This document shows, piece by piece, positions 16,290 through 23,863 of a stretch of 30,981 nt of DNA. The position numbers were made by a program, and so were the translations under genes. Source of the DNA: an uncultured Veillonella sp. (GTDB lineage Bacteria > Bacillota > Negativicutes > Veillonellales > Veillonellaceae); assembly GCA_934202215.1 (NCBI GenBank), contig CAKPXR010000014.1, forward strand, positions 1 through 30,981. The letters are read 5' to 3'. Numbering within the stretch: the first letter of the stretch is position 1; each line of letters opens with the position of its first letter. The notes beneath the pieces were generated by a model that saw only the letters and a program-made list of their open reading frames with translations, had not been told where the DNA came from and searched no databases.

Positions 16290-16613
16290 ATGAGCAATTT
16301 AGATTTTACTATTAGTTGCACTGTTACTTTCTTTAGTAAGAAGCTGACGAATCCACCAAATTTAAATAATGGAAAGTATAGTCTTCATATTGTTATAAAA
16401 GGTACTGAGGAACAGCTTGAAATTAACTTTATTGATGGTGAAGAGGTTATCTTTGCTCAGCCCATACGAGCTAATGCACTGCCAGTAAATGGAGATATAG
16501 ATTATTCTGATTTACAAGAATGTACAGAGTTCCTTATTATGGAAGGTAGTACAATTGTTGGAGCTGGCATTGTAAAAGAAATCTTTCAACATAAACCATT
16601 TAACAAGAAATAG
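16290..16613 (+). CDS. stand-alone protein resembling EF-Tu domain III
   Basis: A 107-residue protein with no GTPase domain. Its C-terminal FLIMEGSTIVGAGIVKEI closely mirrors the end of elongation factor Tu (F-I-EGG-TVGAGVV--I). Earlier strands also fit the beta-barrel of EF-Tu domain III: a start of the form FTISCTVTFFSKK, a middle INFIDGEEVIFAQP, and a spacing of about 95 residues. In EF-Tu this domain contacts tRNA and EF-Ts. The ATG at 16290 is chosen because GAGG lies six bases before it, and the in-frame ATG at 16278 has no site. The role is unknown. It could bind an EF-Tu partner, mimic EF-Tu, or be a scaffold in another process. It lies just after the phage-defence island, separated by a 250-base AT-rich gap, but nothing shows it belongs to that operon. 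Confidence 0.7.
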   Translation: MSNLDFTISCTVTFFSKKLTNPPNLNNGKYSLHIVIKGTEEQLEINFIDGEEVIFAQPIRANALPVNGDIDYSDLQECTEFLIMEGSTIVGAGIVKEIFQHKPFNKK

Positions 16614-16642
16614 TTATGAGGATTATATCCTTTGGAGTTTAT

Positions 16643-16757
16643 ATGATTAGAATAATTGATGATTATTGATGATAATGATGTGGTGCTCGGCATGGTGGCG
16701 TATTATCACAACCCTATGGATGATGTTATTTATATGAGAAAGGAATTGACGGAGTAA
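16643..16757 (+). pseudogene. short gene remnant, probably C-terminal fragment
   Basis: TTTGGAG precedes an ATG at 16643 that reads only MIRIIDDY before a stop. A different frame then runs open from about 16656 to the TAA at 16755 and contains LGMVAYYHNPMDDVIYMRKEL, which looks like real protein. The join falls in the slippery repeat GATGATTATTGATGATAATGATG. A frameshift or internal deletion in a once longer gene explains this best. The parent is not certain; a GNAT-like C-terminus is possible because a GNAT gene starts two bases later. Confidence 0.4.
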
Positions 16758-16758
16758 T

Positions 16759-17241
16759 ATGTTAATTCGTAAAGCTACAGTAGCAGACATAGATTTAGTG
16801 ACACATATAGAAGCAACTTGCTTCCCTCCTGCTGAGGCTGCACCTCGCGAAGCTTTTAAGGAAAGGCTAGATTATTATGCAGGTCAATTTTTAATTGCCT
16901 TTGATGGTGATACCCCAATTGGTTTTATCGATGGGTTTGTATCTGATGATGAAATCTTAACGGATGAAATGTTTGCAGATGCATCCCTCCATAACCCAAA
17001 GGGGGCTTGGCAGATGATATTTGGGTTAAATACAATGCCAGAGTATCGGAATCGTGGTGTGGGTGGTAAGTTAATTGAGGCTTTCATAAAGCTTGCAAAA
17101 GAGGAACATCGGAAGGGTGTTATTTTAACCTGTAAAGAAGAAAAGATTCATTATTATGCAAAATTTGGTTTTGTAAATGAAGGTGAATCAGTTTCTAATC
17201 ATGGCGGATCTAAGTGGTATCAAATGCGTATTGCACTATAG
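16759..17241 (+). CDS. GNAT-family N-acetyltransferase
   Basis: Transfers an acetyl group from acetyl-CoA to an amine; the substrate cannot be told from sequence. 160 residues, a single GNAT domain. The start MLIRKATVADIDLVTHIE is the usual first strand and helix. The acetyl-CoA-binding motif A is MPEYRNRGVGGKLIEAF (R-x-x-G-x-G/A), and the late IHYYAKFGFVNEGES is the common C-terminal strand-turn. The GEFS-type insert DEILTDEMFADASLHNP and the length recall arylalkylamine-type members. A weak GACGGAG ribosome site lies just before the ATG within the remnant's last codons, so translation may once have been coupled to that broken gene. The next feature downstream is an independent promoter and riboswitch. 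Confidence 0.9.
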   Translation: MLIRKATVADIDLVTHIEATCFPPAEAAPREAFKERLDYYAGQFLIAFDGDTPIGFIDGFVSDDEILTDEMFADASLHNPKGAWQMIFGLNTMPEYRNRGVGGKLIEAFIKLAKEEHRKGVILTCKEEKIHYYAKFGFVNEGESVSNHGGSKWYQMRIAL

Positions 17242-17260
17242 TTATACCCCTATGCGTTTA

Positions 17261-17289
17261 TTGACACTGCATATTCTGCATGCTACGAT
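17261..17289 (+). promoter_or_regulatory. promoter of the cobalamin transporter operon
   Basis: Perfect TTGACA, 17-base spacer, TACGAT. A transcript from about 17296 would include the riboswitch. Confidence 0.75.
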
Positions 17290-17311
17290 GAGGAAAATCA
17301 CATATGATTGG

Positions 17312-17474
17312 ATTAGGTGTCGTTAGACTTAATAGAGAATTTGGTATAAGCTAAAGCGGTCACGCCACTGTAACAGGGAGAATCTTTGCATAAGATAGTT
17401 TACAATCTTGGCCACTGATGTATATTGGGAAGGCGCAAAGAAACAATGAACTGGAGCCAGGAGAACTGCCTAAT
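17312..17474 (+). promoter_or_regulatory. cobalamin riboswitch aptamer
   Basis: P1 is ATTAGG (17312-17317) with CCTAAT (17469-17474). The conserved core reads AATAGAGAATTTGG, then AGCGGTCACGCCACTGTAA, and the B12 box appears as GGAGCCAGGAGAACTGCC (17453-17470). These are the hallmarks of the adenosylcobalamin class. It controls the three-gene importer below and should shut expression when cobalamin is plentiful. Confidence 0.95.
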
Positions 17475-17595
17475 TAACAATTGCCGATAGACCTGCGAGT
17501 GACAGGAATGGAAATTTGTATAAGTGATACGCATCTAGTCTTTACGTATTGTATTTAAGTATATTGGACAAGTTATTTCGTCTAATTATGATACG

Positions 17596-17630
17596 AGCCC
17601 GTTTCCTCTTCGTAGGGAAACGGGCTTTTT
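17596..17630 (+). terminator. riboswitch expression-platform terminator
   Basis: AGCCCGTTTCC (17596-17606) / GGAAACGGGCT (17616-17626), then T5. It stands between the aptamer and the first transporter gene, so ligand-dependent termination is the likely mechanism. Confidence 0.9.
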
Positions 17631-17672
17631 GTGTGATTTTATTGGGTTTAGTTTGAGAAGTGAGGTACTAGT

Positions 17673-18845
17673 ATGGTGCAGAAAAAGAACTATTTGGCAT
17701 ATGTTGCCGCTGTGTTTCTACTGATTGTAAGTATGCTTGTCGCTGCTTGTGGCGGTCCAAGTGATACGAAAAAAGATGGGGCTCAAAATGGCAAACCTAT
17801 CGAGATTACGGATGTGTCTGGTCAAACGGTTACATTGAAGAAACCTGCTGAGCGTGTAGTTGTTCAATTGAGTGCCACTGGTGGTGCGTTTATGACAATT
17901 GCTGCTTTAGAAGGTAAAGATGTAGCTAAGACTATTGTTGGTATGGATCCATATTTGAGTAAATTCCGTACTGATATGTGGGATCATTATAAAACGGATG
18001 TTCCAGAATTGGAAAAGATTCCTCTCATTGGTAATGTAAATGACAAAACATTTGATGTTGAAAAGGTTATTGCATTGAATCCAGATGTTATTTTCATTCC
18101 CTTATATGTAAAAGATCAATATGAAGCTGACTATAAGCCAAAAATGGATGCAGCTGGTATTCCTACAATCTATATTGATTACCATGCAGAAAAGCTTGAA
18201 AATCATCAAAAGTCCATTGAAGCCATCGGTAAAGCCTTAGGTAAAGAAGACCGTGCTGAAGAAATTAAAAAATTCTATACTGATCACTATAATAATGTCA
18301 TGGATAGATTAAGTAAAATTACGAAACCAAAACCAACTGTATATATTGAAACTGGTAATGAAGGTCCAGAAGGTTTAGGTTATGCGTATAATGATAAAGT
18401 TGCTTGGGGTGCTTTAGCTACAAAGGTTCGCGGTGATTTGATTACAAAAGATGTTGTTAAATCAGCCGGCCCTGTTAATCCAGAGTTTATTTTAGAACGA
18501 AATCCAGATATCATCATGATCATGGGATCCTATTGGCCTAAAAAACCTACATCTATGCGTCTTGGCTTTGATACAGATGAAGCACACTCTCAAGAATTGT
18601 TAAAGGCTTTCACTACAGAACGTCAAGGTTGGCCTGAATTAAAAGCTGTTAAAGATAAAAAGGTATATTCTACACATCATGGGCTACCGCGTGAAGTATA
18701 TGACGTAGCTGTATTTGAATACTTGGCAAAAACATTCTATCCTGAAGAATTTGCAGATGTAGACCCAGAAGCTACGCTTAAGGAATTCTATGATAAATTT
18801 TTACCATTCTCGTATGGTGGTATTTGGTTTATGCATTTAAACTAA
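17673..18845 (+). CDS. cobalamin-type ABC transporter substrate-binding lipoprotein
   Basis: Captures the ligand outside the cytoplasmic membrane and delivers it to the permease. 390 residues, longer than E. coli BtuF (about 266). The signal peptide (MVQKKNYLAYVAAVFLLIV...) ends in a lipobox LVAAC, so it is lipid-anchored. The Fe/B12 periplasmic-binding fold is seen in ITDVSGQTVTLKKPAERVVV at the start, ALNPDVIFIPLY in the first lobe, and the second-lobe ERNPDIIMIMGS segment. The upstream cobalamin riboswitch points to cobalamin or another corrinoid as ligand. On family membership alone, haem or siderophore would also be possible. GTGAGG lies eight bases before the ATG. The permease gene follows after 16 bases. 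Confidence 0.9.
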   Translation: MVQKKNYLAYVAAVFLLIVSMLVAACGGPSDTKKDGAQNGKPIEITDVSGQTVTLKKPAERVVVQLSATGGAFMTIAALEGKDVAKTIVGMDPYLSKFRTDMWDHYKTDVPELEKIPLIGNVNDKTFDVEKVIALNPDVIFIPLYVKDQYEADYKPKMDAAGIPTIYIDYHAEKLENHQKSIEAIGKALGKEDRAEEIKKFYTDHYNNVMDRLSKITKPKPTVYIETGNEGPEGLGYAYNDKVAWGALATKVRGDLITKDVVKSAGPVNPEFILERNPDIIMIMGSYWPKKPTSMRLGFDTDEAHSQELLKAFTTERQGWPELKAVKDKKVYSTHHGLPREVYDVAVFEYLAKTFYPEEFADVDPEATLKEFYDKFLPFSYGGIWFMHLN

Positions 18846-18861
18846 GAAAGGGCTTGGTATA

Positions 18862-19911
18862 GTGGAAGAGGTAAAACATCAGTATGACTATAAAAAGCAC
18901 AGTTATCGAAAACTTTGGTTTATTATTATTGGTTTATTGATTTGTGCCATTAGTTTTGTTACTGATATCATTGTAGGGCCCGCATCATTGACATTACATG
19001 ATGTGTGGGCCGCATTGCTAGATCCGTCTGAGGTTTCTAAAAATGCATATGTTATTATTTGGTCCATTCGCTTGCCAACGGCTATTATGGCGTTGATGGT
19101 AGGAGCGTCATTAGGTATAGCTGGGGCTGGTATGCAAACTATCCTAGACAACCCTCTTTCTAGTCCATATACATTAGGTATATCTGCTGGGGCAGGATTT
19201 GGTGCTTCTCTTATGGTTGTTGTAGGGGCTAGCGCATTAGAATTTTTAGGTGCCTTTATGGTTCCTTTTGGTGCCTTTGTATTTGCAGGGTTAACAAGTT
19301 TCTTTATCTACTCTATTAATAAGATTAAGAACTTCTCTTCTGAAACTATGATTTTAGCTGGTATTGGTATGATGTTCTTGTTCCAAGCACTCCAATCATT
19401 AATGCAGTATATGGCATCTCCAGAAGCCCTTCAAAACATTGTATTTTGGACAATGGGTAGTCTTGCAAAAGCAAACTGGGTGAACATTTCCATCGTACTT
19501 ATTGTATTGGTGATTATGCTTCCACTTATGATGCGTGAATCCTGGAAATTAACGGCCTTAAAATTAGGTGATGAAAAGGCATCTGGGTTAGGTGTTGATG
19601 TAGAACAATTACGGGTGAAAGTATTCGTATTTATTTCTATTATTACGGCTGTAGCTGTTTCTTTTGTAGGTACTATTGGTTTTATCGGTATCGTAGGTCC
19701 GCATATTGCCCGTATGTTGGTAGGAGAAGATCAACGGTATTTCTTGCCTCTATCTGCAGTGTGTGGGATGGCAATTTTGTCGCTAGCATCTATTGTTAGT
19801 AAAGTCCTAATTCCAGGAGCTATGTTCCCTATTGGCATTGTAACGGCAATCATCGGTGTGCCTTTCTTCTTCTCGTTGGTATTAACTAGGAAAAGGAGCT
19901 ATTTCAAATGA
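18862..19911 (+). CDS. FecCD/BtuC-type ABC transporter permease
   Basis: The membrane channel of the importer, 349 residues with about ten hydrophobic segments. Family features are the early RLPTAIMALMVGASLGIAGAGMQ, the LGISAGAGFGASL stretch, and the cytoplasmic coupling region ending GFIGIVGPHIARMLVG. It starts with GTG after AGAAAGGG. The cytoplasmic N-terminus (about 15 residues, rich in Lys, His and Tyr) precedes the first membrane helix. Its stop overlaps the ATG of the ATPase gene by 4 bases (ATGA), so the two are translationally coupled and should be made in equal amounts. Cobalamin as ligand is inferred from the riboswitch. Confidence 0.93.
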   Translation: MEEVKHQYDYKKHSYRKLWFIIIGLLICAISFVTDIIVGPASLTLHDVWAALLDPSEVSKNAYVIIWSIRLPTAIMALMVGASLGIAGAGMQTILDNPLSSPYTLGISAGAGFGASLMVVVGASALEFLGAFMVPFGAFVFAGLTSFFIYSINKIKNFSSETMILAGIGMMFLFQALQSLMQYMASPEALQNIVFWTMGSLAKANWVNISIVLIVLVIMLPLMMRESWKLTALKLGDEKASGLGVDVEQLRVKVFVFISIITAVAVSFVGTIGFIGIVGPHIARMLVGEDQRYFLPLSAVCGMAILSLASIVSKVLIPGAMFPIGIVTAIIGVPFFFSLVLTRKRSYFK

Positions 19912-20684
19912 TTGAAGTTCGTAATCTTACATTTTGCTATTCTTCTAACGAAGATGCACAAATTTTAAAAGGTGTCGATTTTGCTGCAAAAAAAGGAAAA
20001 CTTACAGTTTTAATCGGTACAAACGGAGCTGGTAAATCTACATTGCTAAAAACGATTATGGGAATTCTAAAAGGAAAAGGCGATGTTTCGGTTAATGGTA
20101 AAGCTGTTTCTGACTATTCAAAGAAAGAATTTAGTAGCCTAGTTAGTTATTTATCTCAAGATAATGATGTGAAAATTAATTTAACCGTTTTTGAAATTGT
20201 TATGTTGGGTCGTATGGGTTCCATGTCCTTCCGTGTAAAAGATGAAGATATTCAAGCGACAGAAGAAGTATTAGCCCGTTTAAATTTACAAAAACTTGCA
20301 TCTCGTAGCATTATGGAATTGAGTGGTGGTCAACGTCAAATGGTATTTATGGCACAAGCTCTTGTAAGAGAACCTAAAGTACTATTATTAGATGAACCAA
20401 CAAGTGCGTTAGATTTACATAAGCAGTTTGATTTACTAACATTGCTCAAAGGCTTAACTCGAGAACATGATTTTACAACATTGGTAACATTACATCATCT
20501 TGATTTGGCGGCCATGTTTGCAGATGAAATTATTGTTTTAAAAGAAGGTAAGGTATATGCGCAAGGTGCGCCACAAGATATCTTTACTGAAGAAATGATG
20601 GAAGAAGTATATCGTGTAAAAACTAAAATCTATATGGATGATAAAGGTATGCCTCATGTGATTCCATTAGAAGCTATTAACTAG
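19908..20684 (+). CDS. FecE/BtuD-type ABC transporter ATPase
   Basis: Powers the importer by ATP hydrolysis on the cytoplasmic face. 258 residues, the normal size. Walker A is GTNGAGKST at residues 37-45. The Q-loop lies in LVSYLSQDND, the signature LSGGQRQ is near 138-144, Walker B is VLLLDEPTSALD near 158-169, and the switch His is in LVTLHHLDLA. It is the last gene of the riboswitch-controlled operon and overlaps the permease stop. A terminator lies about 120 bases further on. Confidence 0.95.
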   Translation: MIEVRNLTFCYSSNEDAQILKGVDFAAKKGKLTVLIGTNGAGKSTLLKTIMGILKGKGDVSVNGKAVSDYSKKEFSSLVSYLSQDNDVKINLTVFEIVMLGRMGSMSFRVKDEDIQATEEVLARLNLQKLASRSIMELSGGQRQMVFMAQALVREPKVLLLDEPTSALDLHKQFDLLTLLKGLTREHDFTTLVTLHHLDLAAMFADEIIVLKEGKVYAQGAPQDIFTEEMMEEVYRVKTKIYMDDKGMPHVIPLEAIN

Positions 20685-20805
20685 TAGGATTATTTTAATT
20701 GCGTTGAACTTATTATAGTGTTAGCCTTATCCGCTATAAATAAAAATAGATGTGAATTCTCTTATATTAATAGGATGCACAAATACTATTAGTTAAGAAT
20801 AAAAG

Positions 20806-20849
20806 AAGCTGAAAACTTTGCAGTGTAGCATTGATTTCAGCTTTTTTTT
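20806..20849 (+). terminator. bidirectional terminator after the cobalamin operon
   Basis: AAGCTGAAA (20806-20814) / TTTCAGCTT (20835-20843), then T7. Read on the minus strand, TTTCAGCTTCTTTTATT follows, so it can also end the small minus-strand gene at 20899-20994. Confidence 0.85.
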
Positions 20850-20898
20850 ATTGTGTAAAATGTTAACAATTATAGATTTTTGGCAAGTATTACATTGT

Positions 20899-20994
20899 TT
20901 AGTGGATGAGAGCGTGTAAATAATTTGGCCCAACAAACGCAACAATACCAAGTACTAACATGACTTTCATTTGAATACGTTTTCTCCGTCTCAT
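20899..20994 (-). CDS. 31-residue cationic single-pass membrane peptide
   Basis: A short unlisted gene on the minus strand. AAAGGAGG lies six bases before the ATG (21007-21001), a well-formed promoter lies 72 bases further up, and a bidirectional terminator follows the stop. The peptide opens with MRRRKRIQMK, six basic residues in ten. This is followed by VMLVLGIVAFVGP, long enough for a short membrane helix, and a tail ending in LHALIH. It lacks a cleavage site. Cationic head plus one helix resembles small membrane regulators, type I toxin peptides or accessory subunits, but I recognise no family. It lies between the cobalamin importer and the TonB-C genes and is transcribed divergently from the latter. 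A perfect inverted repeat ACATATC-n5-GATATGT in its leader (21022-21040) may be an RNA hairpin or operator. Confidence 0.65.
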   Translation of the reverse strand: MRRRKRIQMKVMLVLGIVAFVGPNYLHALIH

Positions 20995-21065
20995 GATGAA
21001 CCTCCTTTGTATAATTTTTTAACATATCTACCTGATATGTAAGTCCGATCAGTTATCTTAAAATC

Positions 21066-21094
21066 AATATATCATAAATGAGATAAATTATCAA
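21066..21094 (-). promoter_or_regulatory. promoter of the small cationic peptide gene
   Basis: Minus strand TTGATA (21094-21089), 17-base spacer, TATATT (21071-21066). Confidence 0.6.
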
Positions 21095-21107
21095 TAAGAA
21101 AATTCTC

Positions 21108-21136
21108 TTTAAATATTCATCTTTATTTAGTATGAT
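21108..21136 (+). promoter_or_regulatory. promoter of the tandem TonB-C genes
   Basis: TTTAAA, 17-base spacer, TATGAT, about 37 bases before the first start codon. It is divergent from and close to the promoter at 21066-21094. Confidence 0.55.
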
Positions 21137-21172
21137 ATTATGCATAGATACAAGTTAATAAGGAGGCTTATT

Positions 21173-21550
21173 ATGAATAAAGTATTTCGATTCACTGCGG
21201 CGGCTTTACTTGTTGCATCTTTTGGCGTATTAGGTAATTTTACAGCTGATGCGGCTAAGTTCTTAGAATCTCCGCGAGAAGTGGAAATTGTAAAACCAGA
21301 GTTGCCTAAGGTTCCTCAAACAGCTACGGTAGCGCCTAATATGCGCGTACGCTTTTTGATTGATAAAAAAGGGAATGTTAAAAATGTATTTGTAGAACGT
21401 TCTTCTGGATATGCTCCAATCGATGAAGCTGTGAAAAAAGCAATCCTTAAATGGAAATTTACACCTGCTATTGGTGTGGATCAAAAAGCTCATGAATCTA
21501 TTATTGGGATGACAATTACTCTACCTAAAAATGCTGTAACAGCTAAATAA
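21173..21550 (+). CDS. secreted TonB C-terminal-domain protein, first of a tandem pair
   Basis: 125 residues. A signal peptide (MNKVFRFTAAALLVASFGVLG, cleavage near ADAA) is followed by a TonB C-terminal fold: MRVRFLIDKKGNVKNVFVERSSG, then IDEAVKKAILKWKFTPA. In TonB this domain touches the TonB box of outer-membrane receptors. Here the inner-membrane helix and Pro-rich spacer are missing, so it should be a soluble periplasmic protein and cannot by itself transmit proton-motive force. AAGGAGG precedes the ATG at 21173; the in-frame ATG at 21140 is upstream of that site and unlikely. A paralogue follows after 10 bases. Its place beside a B12 importer suggests a link with outer-membrane uptake, but this is inference. 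Confidence 0.85.
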   Translation: MNKVFRFTAAALLVASFGVLGNFTADAAKFLESPREVEIVKPELPKVPQTATVAPNMRVRFLIDKKGNVKNVFVERSSGYAPIDEAVKKAILKWKFTPAIGVDQKAHESIIGMTITLPKNAVTAK

Positions 21551-21560
21551 GGAGAATATG

Positions 21561-21908
21561 ATGAATAAAGTGTTGCGTTGTACTTTGTTAAGTGCGTTGT
21601 TTGTAATTAGTATGGTAGCCTCTGTGTTGGCGGCTCCGTTTCAACTTCCTGTAGCGATATCTACACCATCCTTAGATCAAATTAATATTGCTGGCTATGG
21701 TGGTGCAGCTAATAGTGCTGATGTGCGTTTTACTATTAATGAAGATGGCTCTGTAGGAGATATAGAGGTCGTAAAGTCCAGTGGGGTTAGTGCTCTTGAT
21801 GAAGCACTTGTTGAAAAAATTTCTACATGGCGATTTAATCCGGCTACAGATTCTAATGGTAATCCTGTTGCATCCTCTAAAACTGAATATATTAATTTTG
21901 GAAACTAA
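21561..21908 (+). CDS. secreted TonB C-terminal-domain protein, second of a tandem pair
   Basis: 115 residues. It has the same plan as the gene before it: a signal peptide starting MNKVLRCTLLSALFVIS with cleavage near VLAA, then a short TonB C-terminal domain with VRFTINEDGSVGDIEVVKSSG and LDEALVEKISTWRFNPA. The shared MNKV start and domain layout show that the two arose by duplication. It lacks a membrane anchor and Pro-rich spacer. GGAG is three bases before the ATG at 21558 and six before the ATG at 21561, so the latter is preferred. A strong terminator follows directly. Its function is probably related to the first copy's and is unproven. Confidence 0.82.
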   Translation: MNKVLRCTLLSALFVISMVASVLAAPFQLPVAISTPSLDQINIAGYGGAANSADVRFTINEDGSVGDIEVVKSSGVSALDEALVEKISTWRFNPATDSNGNPVASSKTEYINFGN

Positions 21909-21914
21909 TGAAAG

Positions 21915-21943
21915 GCACCCATACTTAGTATGGGTGCTTTTTT
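21915..21943 (+). terminator. terminator after the TonB-C pair
   Basis: GCACCCATAC (21915-21924) / GTATGGGTGC (21928-21937) with a 3-base loop, then T6. Confidence 0.93.
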
Positions 21944-22120
21944 ATGTGCTGATAAAAGTATTTTATGGCTTAATCATGTGAGGATAAATAGAGATATTGT
22001 ATATTTTGTGGGTTATTTTGATAGTTGTTAATTTAAAATTTTTCGAATATATCTAAATATGTATCTGTAGCAACTGAAAATTACTTTCAAAATGAATACA
22101 ATAAAAATATAGTTAACATA

Positions 22121-22160
22121 GTAAATATTTATTGCATATTGTAAACATTTATTGCACAGC
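22121..22160 (+). repeat. tandem 20-bp direct repeat upstream of the DUF438 gene
   Basis: GTAAATATTTATTGCATATT is followed at once by GTAAACATTTATTGCACAGC, matching at 16 of 20 positions. The 20-base period is close to two helical turns, as for a dimeric regulator site. It lies about 35 bases before the start codon. A possible promoter, TTTCAA-17-TATAGT with the -10 at 22108-22113, lies just upstream. Confidence 0.55.
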
Positions 22161-22193
22161 GTAATAGTATGTGACCCATGGAGGTATATTTAT

Positions 22194-23507
22194 ATGAATC
22201 CATTACAGCAAAAGCTAGACATTAATAACGAACGGTATAGAATTATTGTATCCATTAAAGAGGATTATTTAGACGGTAAATTGTCCCTGGAAGAGGGTAA
22301 CCGTATTTTAAAAGAAAAGCTAGGTACTTGTACGCCTGATGAGTTCGCCTATGCAGAGCAAAGTTTAAAAGGTGTGTATAAGGATGAAGAAATCCTAGAT
22401 AAGATGGATGATTTGTTGAACTTGTTTGATGGCGTCTTGGTGCGTGTTGAAAATGAGTATCCAGAGAATCATCCATTATGGGCCTATTTAGAAGAAATTA
22501 ATGCGGTTGAAAAAGTAGCCCTTGAGGCCGATGAATTGCTAAAACAAGAAAAGTTTATTAAAAATCCTTGGCTCGGTGTATTTGATTTCTTAGCACAATG
22601 GCGGATACATCTATCCCGTAAGCAAAATCAATTATATCCAATGCTTGAAGAACATGGATTTGATCGACCTACACGTATCATGTGGACCTTTGACGATGGC
22701 GTGCGCGATTCTATCTCTGCATCTTATGCATTACTTCGTGAAGATAAGTACGAAGAATTTTTAGCGTCCGTTCCAGAAACGTTAGCGAAATTGCGTGATT
22801 TGAACTCTAAAGAGTTAGAGGTTCTATTACCAACATCCTTTAAATTGCTTAGCGATGAAGAGTTTGTACGGATGAGCAAAAATGACCATGAAATTGGGTA
22901 CGCCATCATTAATCCACCTGGTTTGTATGTGGTGCCAGGCATCAACGATTCTGCAGCTCAATTAAATGGAAGTACTGCTGGTCAAAACGGAGCAGTATCT
23001 AATGAGTTCCTAAATGATTTAGCTGGATTATTATCCAAATATGTTGGCCCTGTAGGTGGAGCACCTGTTGGTAAGGATACTGTCCTTGATGTAGCTACTG
23101 GAAAATTGACATTAGAACAAATCAATCTATTGTTCCGTCATCTTCCTGTAGATTTGTCCTATGTAGATGAAAACGAACTCGTTAAGTTCTACAGTGATAC
23201 GCCACATCGCATATTCCCTCGCAGTGCCAATGTTATTGGCCGTGAGGTAAAAAATTGTCACCCTGCCAAGTCCGTTCATGTTGTAGAAGAAATTGTTGAG
23301 AAATTCCGTTCTGGCGAGCAAAGCCAAGCTGAATTCTGGATCAATAAACCGGGATTGTTTATCTATGTTATCTATACAGCAGTACGCGATGAACATGGTA
23401 AATTCCGTGGTGTCTTAGAAATGATGCAAAATTGCACTCATATTCGTGAACTTGAAGGGTCTCGTACATTGCTGACTTGGGATAAGACTGATTTTGTTAA
23501 ATCCTAA
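22194..23507 (+). CDS. DUF438 / hemerythrin-like / PAS domain protein
   Basis: 437 residues, cytoplasmic. The N-terminal ~70 residues (DINNERYRIIVSIKEDYLDGKLSLEEGNRILKEK) are DUF438. Residues of about 85-180 resemble a hemerythrin-type helical bundle: ENEYPENHPLWAYLEEINAVEK, then RIHLSRKQNQLYPMLEEHGFDRPTRIMW. The usual metal-ligand pattern is only partly kept, with MWTFDDGVRD where a His is common. The last ~120 residues (LPVDLSYVDENELVKFYSDTP through GKFRGVLEMMQNCTHIRELEG) form a PAS domain typical of this family. Such proteins are thought to sense oxygen or redox state, but their output is unknown. GGAGG is nine bases before the ATG at 22194. It is transcribed alone, with a terminator after it and tandem repeats in front of it. 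Confidence 0.88.
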   Translation: MNPLQQKLDINNERYRIIVSIKEDYLDGKLSLEEGNRILKEKLGTCTPDEFAYAEQSLKGVYKDEEILDKMDDLLNLFDGVLVRVENEYPENHPLWAYLEEINAVEKVALEADELLKQEKFIKNPWLGVFDFLAQWRIHLSRKQNQLYPMLEEHGFDRPTRIMWTFDDGVRDSISASYALLREDKYEEFLASVPETLAKLRDLNSKELEVLLPTSFKLLSDEEFVRMSKNDHEIGYAIINPPGLYVVPGINDSAAQLNGSTAGQNGAVSNEFLNDLAGLLSKYVGPVGGAPVGKDTVLDVATGKLTLEQINLLFRHLPVDLSYVDENELVKFYSDTPHRIFPRSANVIGREVKNCHPAKSVHVVEEIVEKFRSGEQSQAEFWINKPGLFIYVIYTAVRDEHGKFRGVLEMMQNCTHIRELEGSRTLLTWDKTDFVKS

Positions 23508-23543
23508 ATTTGAGAAATTGAAAACACCAATGGTAAAAGTAAT

Positions 23544-23577
23544 GGCTAGGTCCTATGACCTAGCCTCATTTTATTTT
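23544..23577 (+). terminator. terminator after the DUF438 gene
   Basis: GGCTAGGTC (23544-23552) / GACCTAGCC (23557-23565), loop CTAT, then TCATTTTATTTTTT. Confidence 0.9.
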
Positions 23578-23863
23578 TTGATTAGCTGTTATATATTCAG
23601 TATGCTTTATTACCCTGATTTTTACTAGGGCAAAATCAATAAAATAGATAGAAATATCAAAACTATTTATATATAATGTGTTGCACTAATTCTAGATAAG
23701 CATACATTAATTTCTAGTATTTTATCTACTTTATGTATACAAATTTCTCTGAAAAGGGTAAAATAGAAAATAATGAAAGTATTTGCCGAGGCGGTATTTT
23801 CTTATCTTAAATTACTTTTACAAGAGAAATTACGTATATATTAAAGGTGAGGATCTGGATACT
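23578..23863 (+). other. upstream region of PEP carboxykinase
   Basis: No gene seen. A perfect TATAAT at 23672-23677 has no good -35; TTGCAC-16-TACATT just downstream is an alternative. GATTTT and AAAATC around an ACTAGGGC loop form a small hairpin near 23617-23637. The long leader of about 180 bases shows no riboswitch I recognise. Confidence 0.4.
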
